From a virus, in IMG/VR virus record IMGVR_UViG_3300030339_000003, positions 124,001 to 188,000 of that record: a stretch of DNA of 64,000 nucleotides. One strand, given 5' to 3'. The position numbers and the translations under genes were made by a program. Shown here one piece after another: positions 1-9,340 of the stretch (within the stretch, counting starts at the first letter, position 1; every line of letters begins with the position of its first letter). The notes beneath the pieces are model-generated. The model saw only the letters and a program-made list of their open reading frames with translations. It was not told the DNA's origin and ran no database searches.

Positions 1-350
1 ATTGTGTTTGGTGTATAACCTGCCAAAGACATTTCACACAAAGATTCATCAAGTATGGCATTAGCATACGGATAATGCTTTAACAAACGATCAGTATTAA
101 CATCGCCTAACACGCTCGCAAACCATGCTACTGCAAGAGGATTAGCAACCACGCTGAAACGTTCATCGAATTCACTTTGAGCGACGACTACTTCTTTTTT
201 CTCAAGGCGGTCATGAATAACACGAACCAGCCAAGCAATGTTTTCTTTATGGTTATGCATAGAAAGTTCTTTGAGTGGTTTAAACCATTCGATGTTAACC
301 AGTTTGTCCATGTCTAATGTGGAAGAAGCATATGGTTCTAATTTAAACAT
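1..350 (-). CDS. Hypothetical protein, C-terminus beyond window edge
   Basis: The start codon is at 350 on the minus strand and the frame runs open off the left edge, so only about 116 N-terminal residues are visible (beginning MFKLEPYASSTLDMDK). A purine-rich stretch precedes the ATG. There is no recognisable motif; the sequence is soluble-looking and mixed in charge. It lies 55 bp downstream of the next minus-strand gene, with a hairpin between them. Function unknown. Confidence 0.6.
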   Translation of the reverse strand, partial: MFKLEPYASSTLDMDKLVNIEWFKPLKELSMHNHKENIAWLVRVIHDRLEKKEVVVAQSEFDERFSVVANPLAVAWFASVLGDVNTDRLLKHYPYANAILDESLCEMSLAGYTPNT

Positions 351-371
351 TGTTCTTTTACCCATGAAGTA

Positions 372-399
372 AATATTTCCGCCTTTCGACGGAAATATT
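372..399. terminator. Intergenic hairpin
   Basis: A 10-bp perfect stem (AATATTTCCG with its complement) and an 8-nt loop lie between two minus-strand genes. No long T-tract follows on the minus strand, so it may be an RNA-processing or weak termination site. Confidence 0.5.
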
Positions 400-405
400 A
401 ATTAG

Positions 406-1062
406 TTAAAATTCTTTATCTTCAGTTTTGTAATCGCGTCTGTATTCGCCAGTTGGGCTGGTGATGTCCAGATATTGATTTGCCAGATGATCATTGACAG
501 CTGCCCAAGTCTTGTGCACGTTAACACGTTCACGGAAACTCAGACGACCACCAATTGAATCATGGAAGTGCGTATGAAGCCAGCGATCTTTTTCATCACG
601 TTCTTCTTTACGCGCTACACCATCATTAGCTTGACGGAAGAAATAGTTCTCACGCCCTATGCCATGGTTGTGCGGGCTAAGATCGCCACCATAACCTTCA
701 ATGATTTCATCATCATACAACTTACGAACATTTGGGTTCGCCATGATATATTCGCGCATCAAACCTTCGGCATTTTGCAAACCAGAGATTGTACCCAAAT
801 AACCTACTTCGAAACGACCCACGTATTCGCCCTGACTATCACCTAACAGACGCGCAGAATATTCCCATAACCGAGAACTTACAAATTGTGTAAATTCCTG
901 ATTAAGTTGCGTAGCTTTTTCAGCGATCCATCCAGTTAAACCAGAAGGAACATGTTCATTTTGATTTCCAACATATTGCTGATAAGCTCCAATACTTTGT
1001 TCTGTTTGGGAACCTGCTGCGGCGAAAGCGAATATATCACTACTGTTTAGCGACATCTTCAT
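406..1062 (-). CDS. Hypothetical protein downstream of nvRNAP beta' gene
   Basis: This is a 218-residue protein starting MKMSLNSSDIFAFAAAG. I placed the start at 1062 because AAGGAG lies 4 nt upstream; the ATG at 1056, 10 nt from AAGGAG, is equally possible. The gene overlaps the end of the RNA polymerase gene by 23 nt, so the two are probably translationally coupled. The C-terminal half is rich in His, Arg and acidic residues. I recognise no domain. Its position after an RNAP subunit suggests a link to the transcription or nucleus module, but that is inference only. Confidence 0.75.
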   Translation of the reverse strand: MKMSLNSSDIFAFAAAGSQTEQSIGAYQQYVGNQNEHVPSGLTGWIAEKATQLNQEFTQFVSSRLWEYSARLLGDSQGEYVGRFEVGYLGTISGLQNAEGLMREYIMANPNVRKLYDDEIIEGYGGDLSPHNHGIGRENYFFRQANDGVARKEERDEKDRWLHTHFHDSIGGRLSFRERVNVHKTWAAVNDHLANQYLDITSPTGEYRRDYKTEDKEF

Positions 1063-2695
1063 CCAACTCCTTTTTGATTGCATTCATAAACATGTTCAAG
1101 TTCATTAAATGCGTGGACGGTAGACCTGCTAGATTACTTACTTTGAATGGGATGTTCTTATCCAAAGTTTGATGATGCCCAAAGGAACCATATGCTTTTG
1201 CTTTTGATTCATTATCTAAATGAATACGGATAGGCATTTGGTCACCATCGAAGTCAGCATTATAAGACGCACAAGCCAATATGCTAATCTTCAACGACTC
1301 ATCATCTAAACTACGGTTTACACTTACCCAGAAAGACTTAATGCTCAAATATTCGTTTGATGGGTTTCGATGTGATTCCCCTAAGATCTTTCTTTCTTTT
1401 TCCATGCGGGCTAAGAAGTCATCAATGATCGGATCTACCGTATACATTGACACGTTCAAATGACGCATAGCTTTTAATGGTGTAAACCCGCGACGATACA
1501 ACATACTTGTCAAATGCACAGACAGCATCGAAACGGCTAACTTCCACGGGATAACAATTTCATTTGGATCTACCAGGCCAGTGATTGACGTAATAACACG
1601 ACGACCAGTTACCGGTAAGTTACCCGAACAAATATGTTTACGACTGATAGCTTTTTTATGGAAGATGCTGCGCTTATTCAGTTTCTTCACATACATATCA
1701 GTCAACTCGATTAACTTACGACCTACAAGGCTTTGGTTAGAAGCAAGTTCACGAGGAGTCAACGGACTGAATTCAGTAGACTTCTTACAACCAGCAATGG
1801 TGTAATAAATCTGTTTGGTTTCGAGCTGACCTTCTACACCCCAAGTACCGCGTTCATTCGTTTCCAAGATGGTCGAATAACGACTCGGCACTTTGATGTA
1901 ATGACAAAAAGCTTTATCTTTAAATTTGGTCCAAAATTCCCAAGCGTCAGCTGCTAGTTCTTTTAATCCTGTAAACTTAGAACCTGGGCCCATGATCAAA
2001 TACTGCATGAGGCGATCAGCGTTCTGGTAAAAGCCATTAATACTGATGTCAGTGATATCCAAATCTTTTAACATGTTCAGTAAAATGATTTCTGTCATGG
2101 ATCCTTTTTTCTTGAATTCACGACGATAAGTGGAATCAATGAAATAACGAGCAACGATTACTTTAGGCGAGCCTTGCTTGTTAATACTGATTGATGTAAA
2201 GAAAGTGTTATAAAAAGAATGACTAATAAAAGCATCCACACCTTCCGGACATTTAATCCACAAACCTACTTCATGTTGTTTATCGTAATGTACTTCTACG
2301 GTATTACCACAGTGACGACAAACAGTACCGCTATTGATGAGATGATTGCCGTGTAACTTACCACAGCTCGGACTACATTGCGCAACAGGCTTAAACGTAT
2401 TACCCACAAATTCTAAACGCGTTAACTGTGACAAACGTTCACGGTCTTCTTCGATGTTAATATCAAAATCGTTTAAATAGATGGGCGTGTTGTTTGCGGT
2501 GTCATGCAAGAAATCATAGTCATCAAAATCAGGATAGAGTGGCCGTATAAGTTCCATGTCATCTTGCAGACGTCCAGGAATACGTGCAGCATATTCATGA
2601 AACTTTGCAATTGGGTTAGGGTCGACCAAATTCTCGGAGGTTAGAATAGAAATAACTTCTGATAGCTCTTTGGTAGGAGTAGGATAAATAGACAT
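1040..2695 (-). CDS. RNA polymerase beta'-like subunit, N-terminal half (non-virion RNAP type)
   Basis: This 551-residue protein carries the absolutely conserved catalytic loop of multisubunit RNA polymerases, NADFDGDQM at about residues 479-487, whose three aspartates bind the catalytic magnesium. A four-cysteine zinc site (C107, C111, C126, C129) lies towards the N-terminus. The protein ends about 65 residues after the catalytic loop, so the rest of beta' must be a separate gene, as in the split RNAPs of phiKZ-like phages. The ATG at 2695 is preferred over an upstream GTG because AGGTGGAG lies just before it. The gene directly follows a chimallin-like gene, matching the phiKZ order gp54 (ChmA) then gp55 (non-virion RNAP subunit). 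I infer non-virion RNAP from that synteny. Confidence 0.88.
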   Translation of the reverse strand: MSIYPTPTKELSEVISILTSENLVDPNPIAKFHEYAARIPGRLQDDMELIRPLYPDFDDYDFLHDTANNTPIYLNDFDINIEEDRERLSQLTRLEFVGNTFKPVAQCSPSCGKLHGNHLINSGTVCRHCGNTVEVHYDKQHEVGLWIKCPEGVDAFISHSFYNTFFTSISINKQGSPKVIVARYFIDSTYRREFKKKGSMTEIILLNMLKDLDITDISINGFYQNADRLMQYLIMGPGSKFTGLKELAADAWEFWTKFKDKAFCHYIKVPSRYSTILETNERGTWGVEGQLETKQIYYTIAGCKKSTEFSPLTPRELASNQSLVGRKLIELTDMYVKKLNKRSIFHKKAISRKHICSGNLPVTGRRVITSITGLVDPNEIVIPWKLAVSMLSVHLTSMLYRRGFTPLKAMRHLNVSMYTVDPIIDDFLARMEKERKILGESHRNPSNEYLSIKSFWVSVNRSLDDESLKISILACASYNADFDGDQMPIRIHLDNESKAKAYGSFGHHQTLDKNIPFKVSNLAGLPSTHLMNLNMFMNAIKKELDEDVAKQ

Positions 2696-2729
2696 TAGCT
2701 CCACCTAATAAAAATAAAAAGCAGTAGTA

Positions 2730-2759
2730 TAAAGGCTGGAGGATAACCCCCAGCCTTTA
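2730..2759 (-). terminator. Terminator after the chimallin-like gene
   Basis: A 10-bp stem (TAAAGGCTGG with its complement) is followed on the minus strand by a T-rich stretch. It sits between the chimallin-like gene and the RNA polymerase gene and would lower read-through into the polymerase gene, giving far more shell protein than polymerase. Confidence 0.7.
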
Positions 2760-2785
2760 CGGTTTTAACTACACTTAACGATTAC

Positions 2786-4732
2786 TTAGATGCTGAAGAA
2801 ATCGTAGTTACCGCCGCCTTGACCATTAACGTCAGAGCCCGCTGCGAAATCAACTGCCAGCGTTGCGCCAGGTGCAAAGATTGCCTGGTTGTTCATGAAG
2901 CTACCGATCAGTGAGCTGGTGTTCAGTGTACCGATACCAGAGAACACTTTACCGATAGTTGCCATGAAGCGAGGATCCATAACACCAACACGACCGAACC
3001 CTGTGATATTGACATCAGTCAGGTTCAGGTTTTCAACCAGCATTACGCGCAGACGCTGTTGACGTGAACGTTCGTTTTCACGGCTGTCTTGATGATAGAT
3101 AGTACGCATGAAGTTCTCAGCGTGCAGGATACCATTAGGACCAGCCATGTGGCTAACTGCCATTTCGTCCAGTTCACGCAGGTTGAAGTATTCGCCGTTG
3201 AAGCAAGCGGTACCGTCAATGATGAGCTGAGGAATGGTGTGGTAAACCGGGTCAGTTGCTTTCCATACGGAATCAGCGCTTGATACATGAGCGGTGAAAG
3301 CGTTGGTGGTGATAGCATCAGCTGCAGTCAGAATGGTTTTGATTGCTGCTGCTTTACGGTCCGGTGTACCCAGGTCGACGATCAGTTTGGTCAGCGCAGA
3401 GTTGATGTTGCCTGGCAGAACCGGAACTGTGAAGATTGCTGATTGCATGATGTGGAAACGAATCCACTGGTTAACCGCATCAATGTCCAGGCTAGCTTTG
3501 CTATCCAGTTTGACGGAGTTAGTACCGACGATACGTTGAACGTTGTTGTCGCGAACGTATTTGTCCAGACGTGGTTCCAGAGAAGCCAGGCTACCACGAA
3601 CACCGCATTTAGGACGACGCAGAACGTCACCGAATGCATAACGGTTGTTAGAACACATCAGGACAAACAGACCCATCAGCCATGGAACGATACCACCATT
3701 CGAGTTCATCTGCGGACCGGCTACTGCGCAATCCAGAGAGATCGATGGACGGTAAGGTTTCCAGCCATCCGGAGTCATACCTTCGTTAAACATTGGACGA
3801 CCCTGGGTGCGACGCAGAACGTTAATGTGGTCCTGATAACCGTAAGGAATCAGAGACACGTTAGCGTAAACGCGGCAAACTTCGCGTGGCGCATTTTCAG
3901 GGTTGTTGCTGTTTTGGTTTTGACCGTTGGTGGTGATAACCTGAACTTCCATGTTGGACGGCAACAGAACACCATTGTCACCCAGCTTGGCAGTTACTGG
4001 CAGAATACGCGCATCTGCAGTTTGGTTAGGACCGTACGGAGATTTACCATGGAACACGTTCGGCAGTTGTTTGCCACGAGCACCGGCTTCAGCTGTCATC
4101 TGCGCCATGACGGAAGTTTCCCATTCACGGTCGATGTACTGAGTGATGCGTTCTACCAGTTGCTTTTCGTCGTTACGAACGTCGAAGTAGCTTTCCAGTG
4201 GAACGATGCCGTGGCCGATTTGAACGATGTTCAGATCATGACCTTGGTTCTGACGCAGGGAGTTTTCCAGCGCCAGTGTCAAATTACGACCGATGTACGC
4301 AGAAGGTGTACGAGGTACAGATACACGTTGCTGATTCGCGGCATACATCTGAACTTCTTCAAAGTCAACGATCTGATCTTTGGAGTGGAACAGGAATGGT
4401 GCGAAATAAATCGTACGACCGATTTTGGTCCAGAGCAGCAGGCCAGGCAGCACTGGTGAGATATTGGCATCGATAATATCCAGGTTCGGAACGATACCGG
4501 CTTTAGCGGTGTTGAGGCGATCTGCTTTACGACCTTCGAACAATTTCTTCAGACTTTCAGAAGCCAGGTTGATTTCACGGATATTACGGCCCGCGAAAGA
4601 ACTTGAAGTCTGAGTCATCAGCTCCATCATTTCTAACAGATCATTTGAACCACCGGCAGCAGTTTTATTTGCATTGTTGCCTTTAGCTTGTTCGTCCGCG
4701 CCCCAAGAAGTGTTATCGCTATTTACGCCCAT
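2786..4732 (-). CDS. chmA: Chimallin-like phage-nucleus shell protein
   Basis: This is a 648-residue protein. The start at 4732 is chosen because GGAG lies 6 nt upstream; an in-frame ATG at 4744 lacks this spacing. The first ~45 residues are polar and probably disordered, the body is a mixed alpha/beta globular protein, and the Gly/Asn-rich tail ends NYDFFSI. This layout fits the known chimallin plan, a globular shell protomer with flexible N- and C-terminal segments that dock on neighbours, and the length is close to known ChmA proteins (about 600-650). It has its own early promoter, a terminator and strong codon bias, and lies next to an RNAP beta' gene as phiKZ gp54 lies next to gp55. The protein would assemble the shell enclosing phage DNA in the infected cell. 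The main alternative is major capsid protein. Confidence 0.72.
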   Translation of the reverse strand: MGVNSDNTSWGADEQAKGNNANKTAAGGSNDLLEMMELMTQTSSSFAGRNIREINLASESLKKLFEGRKADRLNTAKAGIVPNLDIIDANISPVLPGLLLWTKIGRTIYFAPFLFHSKDQIVDFEEVQMYAANQQRVSVPRTPSAYIGRNLTLALENSLRQNQGHDLNIVQIGHGIVPLESYFDVRNDEKQLVERITQYIDREWETSVMAQMTAEAGARGKQLPNVFHGKSPYGPNQTADARILPVTAKLGDNGVLLPSNMEVQVITTNGQNQNSNNPENAPREVCRVYANVSLIPYGYQDHINVLRRTQGRPMFNEGMTPDGWKPYRPSISLDCAVAGPQMNSNGGIVPWLMGLFVLMCSNNRYAFGDVLRRPKCGVRGSLASLEPRLDKYVRDNNVQRIVGTNSVKLDSKASLDIDAVNQWIRFHIMQSAIFTVPVLPGNINSALTKLIVDLGTPDRKAAAIKTILTAADAITTNAFTAHVSSADSVWKATDPVYHTIPQLIIDGTACFNGEYFNLRELDEMAVSHMAGPNGILHAENFMRTIYHQDSRENERSRQQRLRVMLVENLNLTDVNITGFGRVGVMDPRFMATIGKVFSGIGTLNTSSLIGSFMNNQAIFAPGATLAVDFAAGSDVNGQGGGNYDFFSI

Positions 4733-4834
4733 TTTAAACTCCATTGTTTTACAATTGTTTGATTATTTGATATTACATTCGAATGTATTACATATAGATA
4801 CTATCGCAATTAAATAATATTTATTGTTTATACA

Positions 4835-4857
4835 CTTAAGTAATATAGACTTGAAAT
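4835..4857 (-). promoter_or_regulatory. Early promoter motif upstream of chimallin-like gene
   Basis: On the minus strand this reads ATTTCAAGTC then TATATTACTTAAG. The TATATTAC core equals the published phiKZ early-promoter element used by the virion RNAP. It lies 103 bp before the chosen start, and seven related copies occur in the window. Confidence 0.8.
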
Positions 4858-4997
4858 ATATTTGGGTTCAGCAAAAATACTATGTGAATGGTAAAAATTG
4901 CGTACGTCCCCAAATGTCAATGCAGATATCTGCATTAGTTTACATATAATTATACCATATAGTAAATAAATATTTATTTGTTTACAAGGATGCCTTT

Positions 4998-6095
4998 ATG
5001 AAATCCCTGTTACTTGATTTGATTAATACTCCTACTCAAACTAAGTCGTATCCTTTAATGGGTAATATAAACCGGATTAGCCAATATAACATCGATAAGC
5101 AGTTCCGTTTTATTTTATCTATGCCTTATAATCAGGAAAACCAAAACGTCTTAGTTGGGTTGTTACAAAACCTCAGTATCGATCCTGAGTGGGAATTGGA
5201 TTACGTGGTTGCTTATAGCCGTTTACGTTCTGGTTCGTTATGTTCAGCGTTTAATGTGAATAGTCAAAGTAAAAATGCGACTGCTACTAAAAACGTTGTC
5301 TATTATAATGGTTGTGACGAAACGTTATGTCTATTAGAAACAGATAAGGTTTACGACCCCGCAGTAACTTACAGTGACTTAAAACCACTTGTTCCTTTAT
5401 ACACCTCATTTGCGCTCTATACTTATAACCCTCCAGTAGAAAGATACAAACAAGAACAACTTAATTTAAAAGACCAATATGCTATCCTCGGATTAAATAT
5501 CGTTGAACTCGCTATTGGTTGGTGGTTGTTCATGAAAGACCCTGCTTTTGAAGGACTGGGTATTCACGCATATATTGCTAAAGTCGTTACTCCACGGTTT
5601 GGAATACTGTCTAACGAATTAGCTTTGTTTAACGGCGTGTATGACTACTACGTCAATCAATCAAGTAACACTGACTTATTGCTTACCGAATCTGTTGTGT
5701 TCAACACCATGTCTTACATGGACGGTATTAGCAAGTATGTGAGTTATCTGATTGATACTTTAAAAGATGCTCCGTTAAAATCTCATCTGCATTTGTATCC
5801 TTACTTTGAAGGTCGTTTAATCCCTCATTTATCTTTTTTGTTTAATACTGATGCTTATAAAGGAAAGTATTACGAAAACGTTATTTGGTGTTTAGAAGCA
5901 AGTGCGATTAAGTATTTGTCTTTGTACTTTGCTATTATTAACGATCAAGGTAAGAAAGCAGGTGGTGAACGTTCTATGTGTTTACAAACGATTCCTTTAA
6001 TCATTAATCGTTATAACCACATTAAGAATGTTAAATTACGCGAACATTTGCTGGTTCAATTGAAACAGTTACTTGACTTAGCTAAAATAAATTAA
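4998..6095 (+). CDS. Hypothetical phage protein (365 aa)
   Basis: The start at 4998 is preceded by AAGGA. The protein is soluble, rich in Tyr and Leu, with no signal peptide or convincing membrane span apart from a short hydrophobic stretch near residue 170 (IVELAIGWWLFM). I recognise no family. It is the only plus-strand gene between two minus-strand blocks and is divergent from the chimallin-like gene across a 265-bp AT-rich gap. It ends in a hairpin shared with the DNA polymerase gene. Confidence 0.8.
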   Translation: MKSLLLDLINTPTQTKSYPLMGNINRISQYNIDKQFRFILSMPYNQENQNVLVGLLQNLSIDPEWELDYVVAYSRLRSGSLCSAFNVNSQSKNATATKNVVYYNGCDETLCLLETDKVYDPAVTYSDLKPLVPLYTSFALYTYNPPVERYKQEQLNLKDQYAILGLNIVELAIGWWLFMKDPAFEGLGIHAYIAKVVTPRFGILSNELALFNGVYDYYVNQSSNTDLLLTESVVFNTMSYMDGISKYVSYLIDTLKDAPLKSHLHLYPYFEGRLIPHLSFLFNTDAYKGKYYENVIWCLEASAIKYLSLYFAIINDQGKKAGGERSMCLQTIPLIINRYNHIKNVKLREHLLVQLKQLLDLAKIN

Positions 6096-6098
6096 CTA

Positions 6099-6128
6099 CT
6101 AACTAAGGGGCTTGCGCCCCTTAGTTAG
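6099..6128. terminator. Bidirectional terminator between convergent genes
   Basis: A 12-bp perfect stem (CTAACTAAGGGG with its complement) with a 6-nt loop fills the gap between a plus-strand gene ending at 6095 and a minus-strand gene ending at 6132. It can serve both directions. Confidence 0.8.
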
Positions 6129-6131
6129 GTA

Positions 6132-8213
6132 TTAGTGTTCATCTGACACTAAACGCGTTATGTTTTTGTTCATCATATAAAGACCAGCAGATTCCAATAC
6201 CGCATACACCGATTTCAAGTTCTGTTTTACAATTCGTCTAATATCAGTACCCTTAATGATTTCAGAAGGGATAGTCTTGATACTTAACAAGTTATCGACA
6301 GGAACATAAAACGTGGTGAGCTTATCTTTGCCTAATGATTCTAAATGTGATTTTAAACGTTGTGATATTTCGGAATCGCCTAATAAAGCAAAGTAATCCG
6401 CTAAACGTGCTTTACTGGTTAAATCAGTTGATACCTTAACACCCACATAAGGAATAGGTGGAGCTGCACCGTATTTGTCAGCAAACACTTTTTCCCACAA
6501 CACGTGGTATTGATAAACAGATATTTCTGGGTCACTATAAACGTCTGCAGCTTTAATAGTTGATTTGCTCAACCAACTCCAATCACCTACCGCAACACCA
6601 TCAATGATTAATCTTTCCAGTTCTGCTATGTTGTGCAACAGAATAGAAGGATCCATTTTGGTTTTGTAATAAATAGCATCTAAGATATCACGCATGAGTT
6701 TGTGCGCAAAGTCTTTAATCATAATTGCTACTTTAGACGAACGTAAGTGAACACCTTTGATTTCCATCTTAGGTTTGGAGTTAATGACACCTTCTTGAAT
6801 CAATTGAGTCGCATAATAGTGTTTTGACATCGGAGTAGTAACATATGAACCGAATAAGTATTCGTTCTTCATATTTAAGTTATACAAGTTCGCGTCAGAC
6901 ACGTTCATGTTTTTACTTAACTGCGCATGCTGATGTACTGCCATCATACGGATGAAGTAAGTCAATACACCGTTAAGTTTAATCATTTGATCTGGGTCGT
7001 TACCATAAAGGTCGGTAACATCATCCGCACTATAAATGGATGAGTCAGTATCAGATGTCAATACTGCTTCACGAACCATTTCAGTAACGCTATAAACATC
7101 ATTGATAGCAGTCTTCGTTTTAAAGAACACTTCAATGAAATCGTACCATTTCTTTTCAACTTCTAAATGGATTGCGTTTAATGCGTTGATTTCTGCTTTA
7201 GATGGATCGTTACCCAGTTTGGTAATACACAACGTGTAATAGTCGCCATTGGCTGGCGCCGGATAATCTTCGGCTTTGGCATCTTTAGGCAACTTAGGCA
7301 TTTGCATCCAGTCGTCTAAATACGCTTTAATAACCGGTCGGTTAGTTGAGAACAAACCAGTTAAGTCACCAATACACAAGATCGCAGTTAATTCATCAGG
7401 ACGCAACATACCCACAAACGATTCAATCTTTTCGTATTGATCTTTGTTTGTAGAATAATAGTTAGTGCAACGTTTAACCATTGCCATAACGTGTTCAGCT
7501 GTTGCGTGAACCATGTTAAGTTTATTCATTACTTCATTTAACTTAACAAAGTTTGTCGATTTCAATACCGATATAAAGTGTTGTATTGTTTTCTTATAGT
7601 TGATAAACAATCGGTTACCATTAAGTAAACGTTCATTCATCAAGTTAACTGTGGACGTTACCGTGCGACAAATACTCGTTAACGATGTATGCCCGGACTT
7701 ATTACGAATTGGTGTACCGTTTGACGACATTGCTCCTGATTGAGCATTGTTAAAGATCTTTAAAGCATTCTGTACTTCGTTAAAGGTTTTGTAACCGTAG
7801 TCGTCATGCGCGATACTGGCTTCTTTACGTAACCCTTTATACTTCTTGCGATCTCCAATCCATTTCTTGGTACCAATCGCATTTACAGAAGGTGTTTCGT
7901 CATAGTTGGTATATCCAACAAATGATGGTGATAAGTGCAGATTCTTTTCTTGCACTTCTTCGAAAAATTGGCTTGCCGGTTTAATTTCTACTACACGATC
8001 GCCATACTTGTTCTTTTCTAATACCTGAAATTTAATTTCTTTAAAGCCATTTTTGCCAGGTTCAAAAACTTTTCTCACCCAAGGTAAGAGTTCCGCTTCT
8101 GATTTATTATAAATCTTAGAAAAGTAAAATGCGATTTGCGAATGATAGAAATTTCTGAAGTCTCGGTTAGCTGTGTACTTTGCGTCAATAAAAGGATTAA
8201 CAAGTGTAGACAC
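6132..8213 (-). CDS. Family B DNA polymerase, catalytic C-terminal half (split)
   Basis: This 693-residue protein shows the family B motifs in order. Motif B is KIFNNAQSG at 152-160 (family pattern KxxxNxxYG, here with Ser for Tyr). Motif C is SDTDSS near 388-393 and holds the catalytic aspartate pair. Beyond it is KHYYATQ near 465, matching the KK/RxY element, followed by the MEIKGV region typical of the palm-thumb junction. No 3'-5' exonuclease and no clear motif A (DxxSLYPS) are visible, so the N-terminal half with the first catalytic aspartate should be a separate gene outside this window; split family B polymerases are known in this phage group. It probably works inside the phage nucleus. 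A hairpin 40 bp upstream separates it from the preceding genes. Confidence 0.82.
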   Translation of the reverse strand: MSTLVNPFIDAKYTANRDFRNFYHSQIAFYFSKIYNKSEAELLPWVRKVFEPGKNGFKEIKFQVLEKNKYGDRVVEIKPASQFFEEVQEKNLHLSPSFVGYTNYDETPSVNAIGTKKWIGDRKKYKGLRKEASIAHDDYGYKTFNEVQNALKIFNNAQSGAMSSNGTPIRNKSGHTSLTSICRTVTSTVNLMNERLLNGNRLFINYKKTIQHFISVLKSTNFVKLNEVMNKLNMVHATAEHVMAMVKRCTNYYSTNKDQYEKIESFVGMLRPDELTAILCIGDLTGLFSTNRPVIKAYLDDWMQMPKLPKDAKAEDYPAPANGDYYTLCITKLGNDPSKAEINALNAIHLEVEKKWYDFIEVFFKTKTAINDVYSVTEMVREAVLTSDTDSSIYSADDVTDLYGNDPDQMIKLNGVLTYFIRMMAVHQHAQLSKNMNVSDANLYNLNMKNEYLFGSYVTTPMSKHYYATQLIQEGVINSKPKMEIKGVHLRSSKVAIMIKDFAHKLMRDILDAIYYKTKMDPSILLHNIAELERLIIDGVAVGDWSWLSKSTIKAADVYSDPEISVYQYHVLWEKVFADKYGAAPPIPYVGVKVSTDLTSKARLADYFALLGDSEISQRLKSHLESLGKDKLTTFYVPVDNLLSIKTIPSEIIKGTDIRRIVKQNLKSVYAVLESAGLYMMNKNITRLVSDEH

Positions 8214-8254
8214 GTTATACCTCAGAAATGAAAAAAAAAGAAATAAGTTAATGT

Positions 8255-8278
8255 ACAGTTCCCTATTATGGGAACTGT
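8255..8278 (-). terminator. Terminator upstream of DNA polymerase gene
   Basis: A 9-bp perfect stem (ACAGTTCCC with its complement) with a 6-nt loop is followed on the minus strand by a long T-run. It ends the small-gene operon running from 11132 to 8292. Confidence 0.75.
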
Positions 8279-8291
8279 AGCATTTTTATAA

Positions 8292-8708
8292 TTAGGATGG
8301 GGAAGTATCTTTGCTAAAGAAGGAAGCGCCTAAGTTGTTCAGCGTGTTTTCGATAGTCGGACGCATGTATTCTTGGAAATTGGTGATCACATACGTTTCT
8401 TGTTTGTTCTGGATTGATTTCCAGGTGGAGTCCAACACCCACGGAATACCCACAACCCTTTGATTGCCATTTGCATCCGCATAAGCAAAGTAATCGTATT
8501 TGGCCGGGTTATCAATGTTGTCAACTTTATCTTTAAAGTACTGATAAAAGTTGGCGTGCTTGGAATTGATATCAGGTGATAATTGGACCGCTAACGCATA
8601 ATCCATCACACCCGACGTCAGTGTTACTCCGGTGCGTTTACCGCCATCAATGGTATCGTTGACCAAAGAAAAGTCAACGGTATCACCTTTGGTAATCGTA
8701 ATCGTCAT
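8292..8708 (-). CDS. Hypothetical protein (138 aa)
   Basis: The protein begins MTITITKGDTVDFSLVND and ends in a polar serine-rich tail. Its start overlaps the stop of the upstream gene in an ATGA junction, which shows translational coupling. The N-terminal pattern of short beta strands suggests a small beta-rich fold, but I recognise no family. It is the last gene of a tightly packed minus-strand operon. Confidence 0.72.
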   Translation of the reverse strand: MTITITKGDTVDFSLVNDTIDGGKRTGVTLTSGVMDYALAVQLSPDINSKHANFYQYFKDKVDNIDNPAKYDYFAYADANGNQRVVGIPWVLDSTWKSIQNKQETYVITNFQEYMRPTIENTLNNLGASFFSKDTSPS

Positions 8709-9034
8709 ACATTCATCTCATAGGTTATTAACGGCAACGTAAAATCAACACCGTTAAGATGGAAAACGAAAGGTGTGTTAAATGAAAGTCGAGCATGAAC
8801 AGAATGTTTTTTGTTCAGCATGACTACTGCACCTTCCATGATAGTTTCGTAAAGCGGAGTCACGATACCTTCAGTTTCTGCCAGTTCAATAGATGTGTTT
8901 AATAACTCATAAGCGTTTTTGCCGTCGTAACACTGTAACGGCAAATCGTTTTCAGAAGCTAAGGAATCTAATTGTTGTATTAATTTGGCATACGTTGCTC
9001 GTGAAGTGTTTGTATAAGAAAGACCCCACACCAT
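8705..9034 (-). CDS. Hypothetical protein (109 aa)
   Basis: The gene starts with ATG 9 nt after AGGA and ends in a 4-nt overlap with the next gene. The protein begins MVWGLSYTNTSRATYAKL and finishes with alternating hydrophobic residues that look like beta strands. No family is recognised. Spacing and strand make it part of the operon 11132-8292. Confidence 0.7.
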   Translation of the reverse strand: MVWGLSYTNTSRATYAKLIQQLDSLASENDLPLQCYDGKNAYELLNTSIELAETEGIVTPLYETIMEGAVVMLNKKHSVHARLSFNTPFVFHLNGVDFTLPLITYEMNV

Positions 9035-9037
9035 GTT

Positions 9038-9340
9038 TTATTTTCCTACTTTGAAATATACATGCGCCTTGTTACCCATGATTTTGATATCTTGAACTTC
9101 CAAATTGCCATGGTCGTTTTTCATGCGGTAAAGTTGCAAGTCCATGTTTTTAAAGTCCTGCTCCAGCATCTCCTGACACTTAGGAATGCCGTTGTGGAGC
9201 TTTTCGTATTTGCTGTTAGTATTATCAGGCAATACGTTTTTAATGCCGTGCGCGTTAAACAAAGCACGATAATGAAACACAAAGTTATCGAGATCAGTGT
9301 TCAACGGAAAATTGATAACGGTTGAAATAACGTTATTCAT
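9038..9340 (-). CDS. Hypothetical protein (100 aa)
   Basis: This small protein of 100 residues begins MNNVISTVINFPLNTD. GGAG lies upstream of the ATG and the start overlaps the previous gene by 8 nt. The C-terminus (AHVYFKVGK) looks like a terminal beta hairpin, resembling in pattern the ends of the neighbouring small proteins. No known family is seen. Confidence 0.7.
   Translation of the reverse strand: MNNVISTVINFPLNTDLDNFVFHYRALFNAHGIKNVLPDNTNSKYEKLHNGIPKCQEMLEQDFKNMDLQLYRMKNDHGNLEVQDIKIMGNKAHVYFKVGK

Noticed and set aside
3443-4459. Long antisense open frame (338 codons) within the chimallin-like gene
   Set aside because: It is a shadow of strong codon bias in the opposite strand, with no ribosome site and unlikely composition.
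2786-4732. Major capsid protein
   Set aside because: The size would allow it, but the gene has an early promoter, lies beside the RNAP beta' gene as chimallin does, and shows flexible termini rather than a cleavable scaffold region. A structure comparison would settle it.
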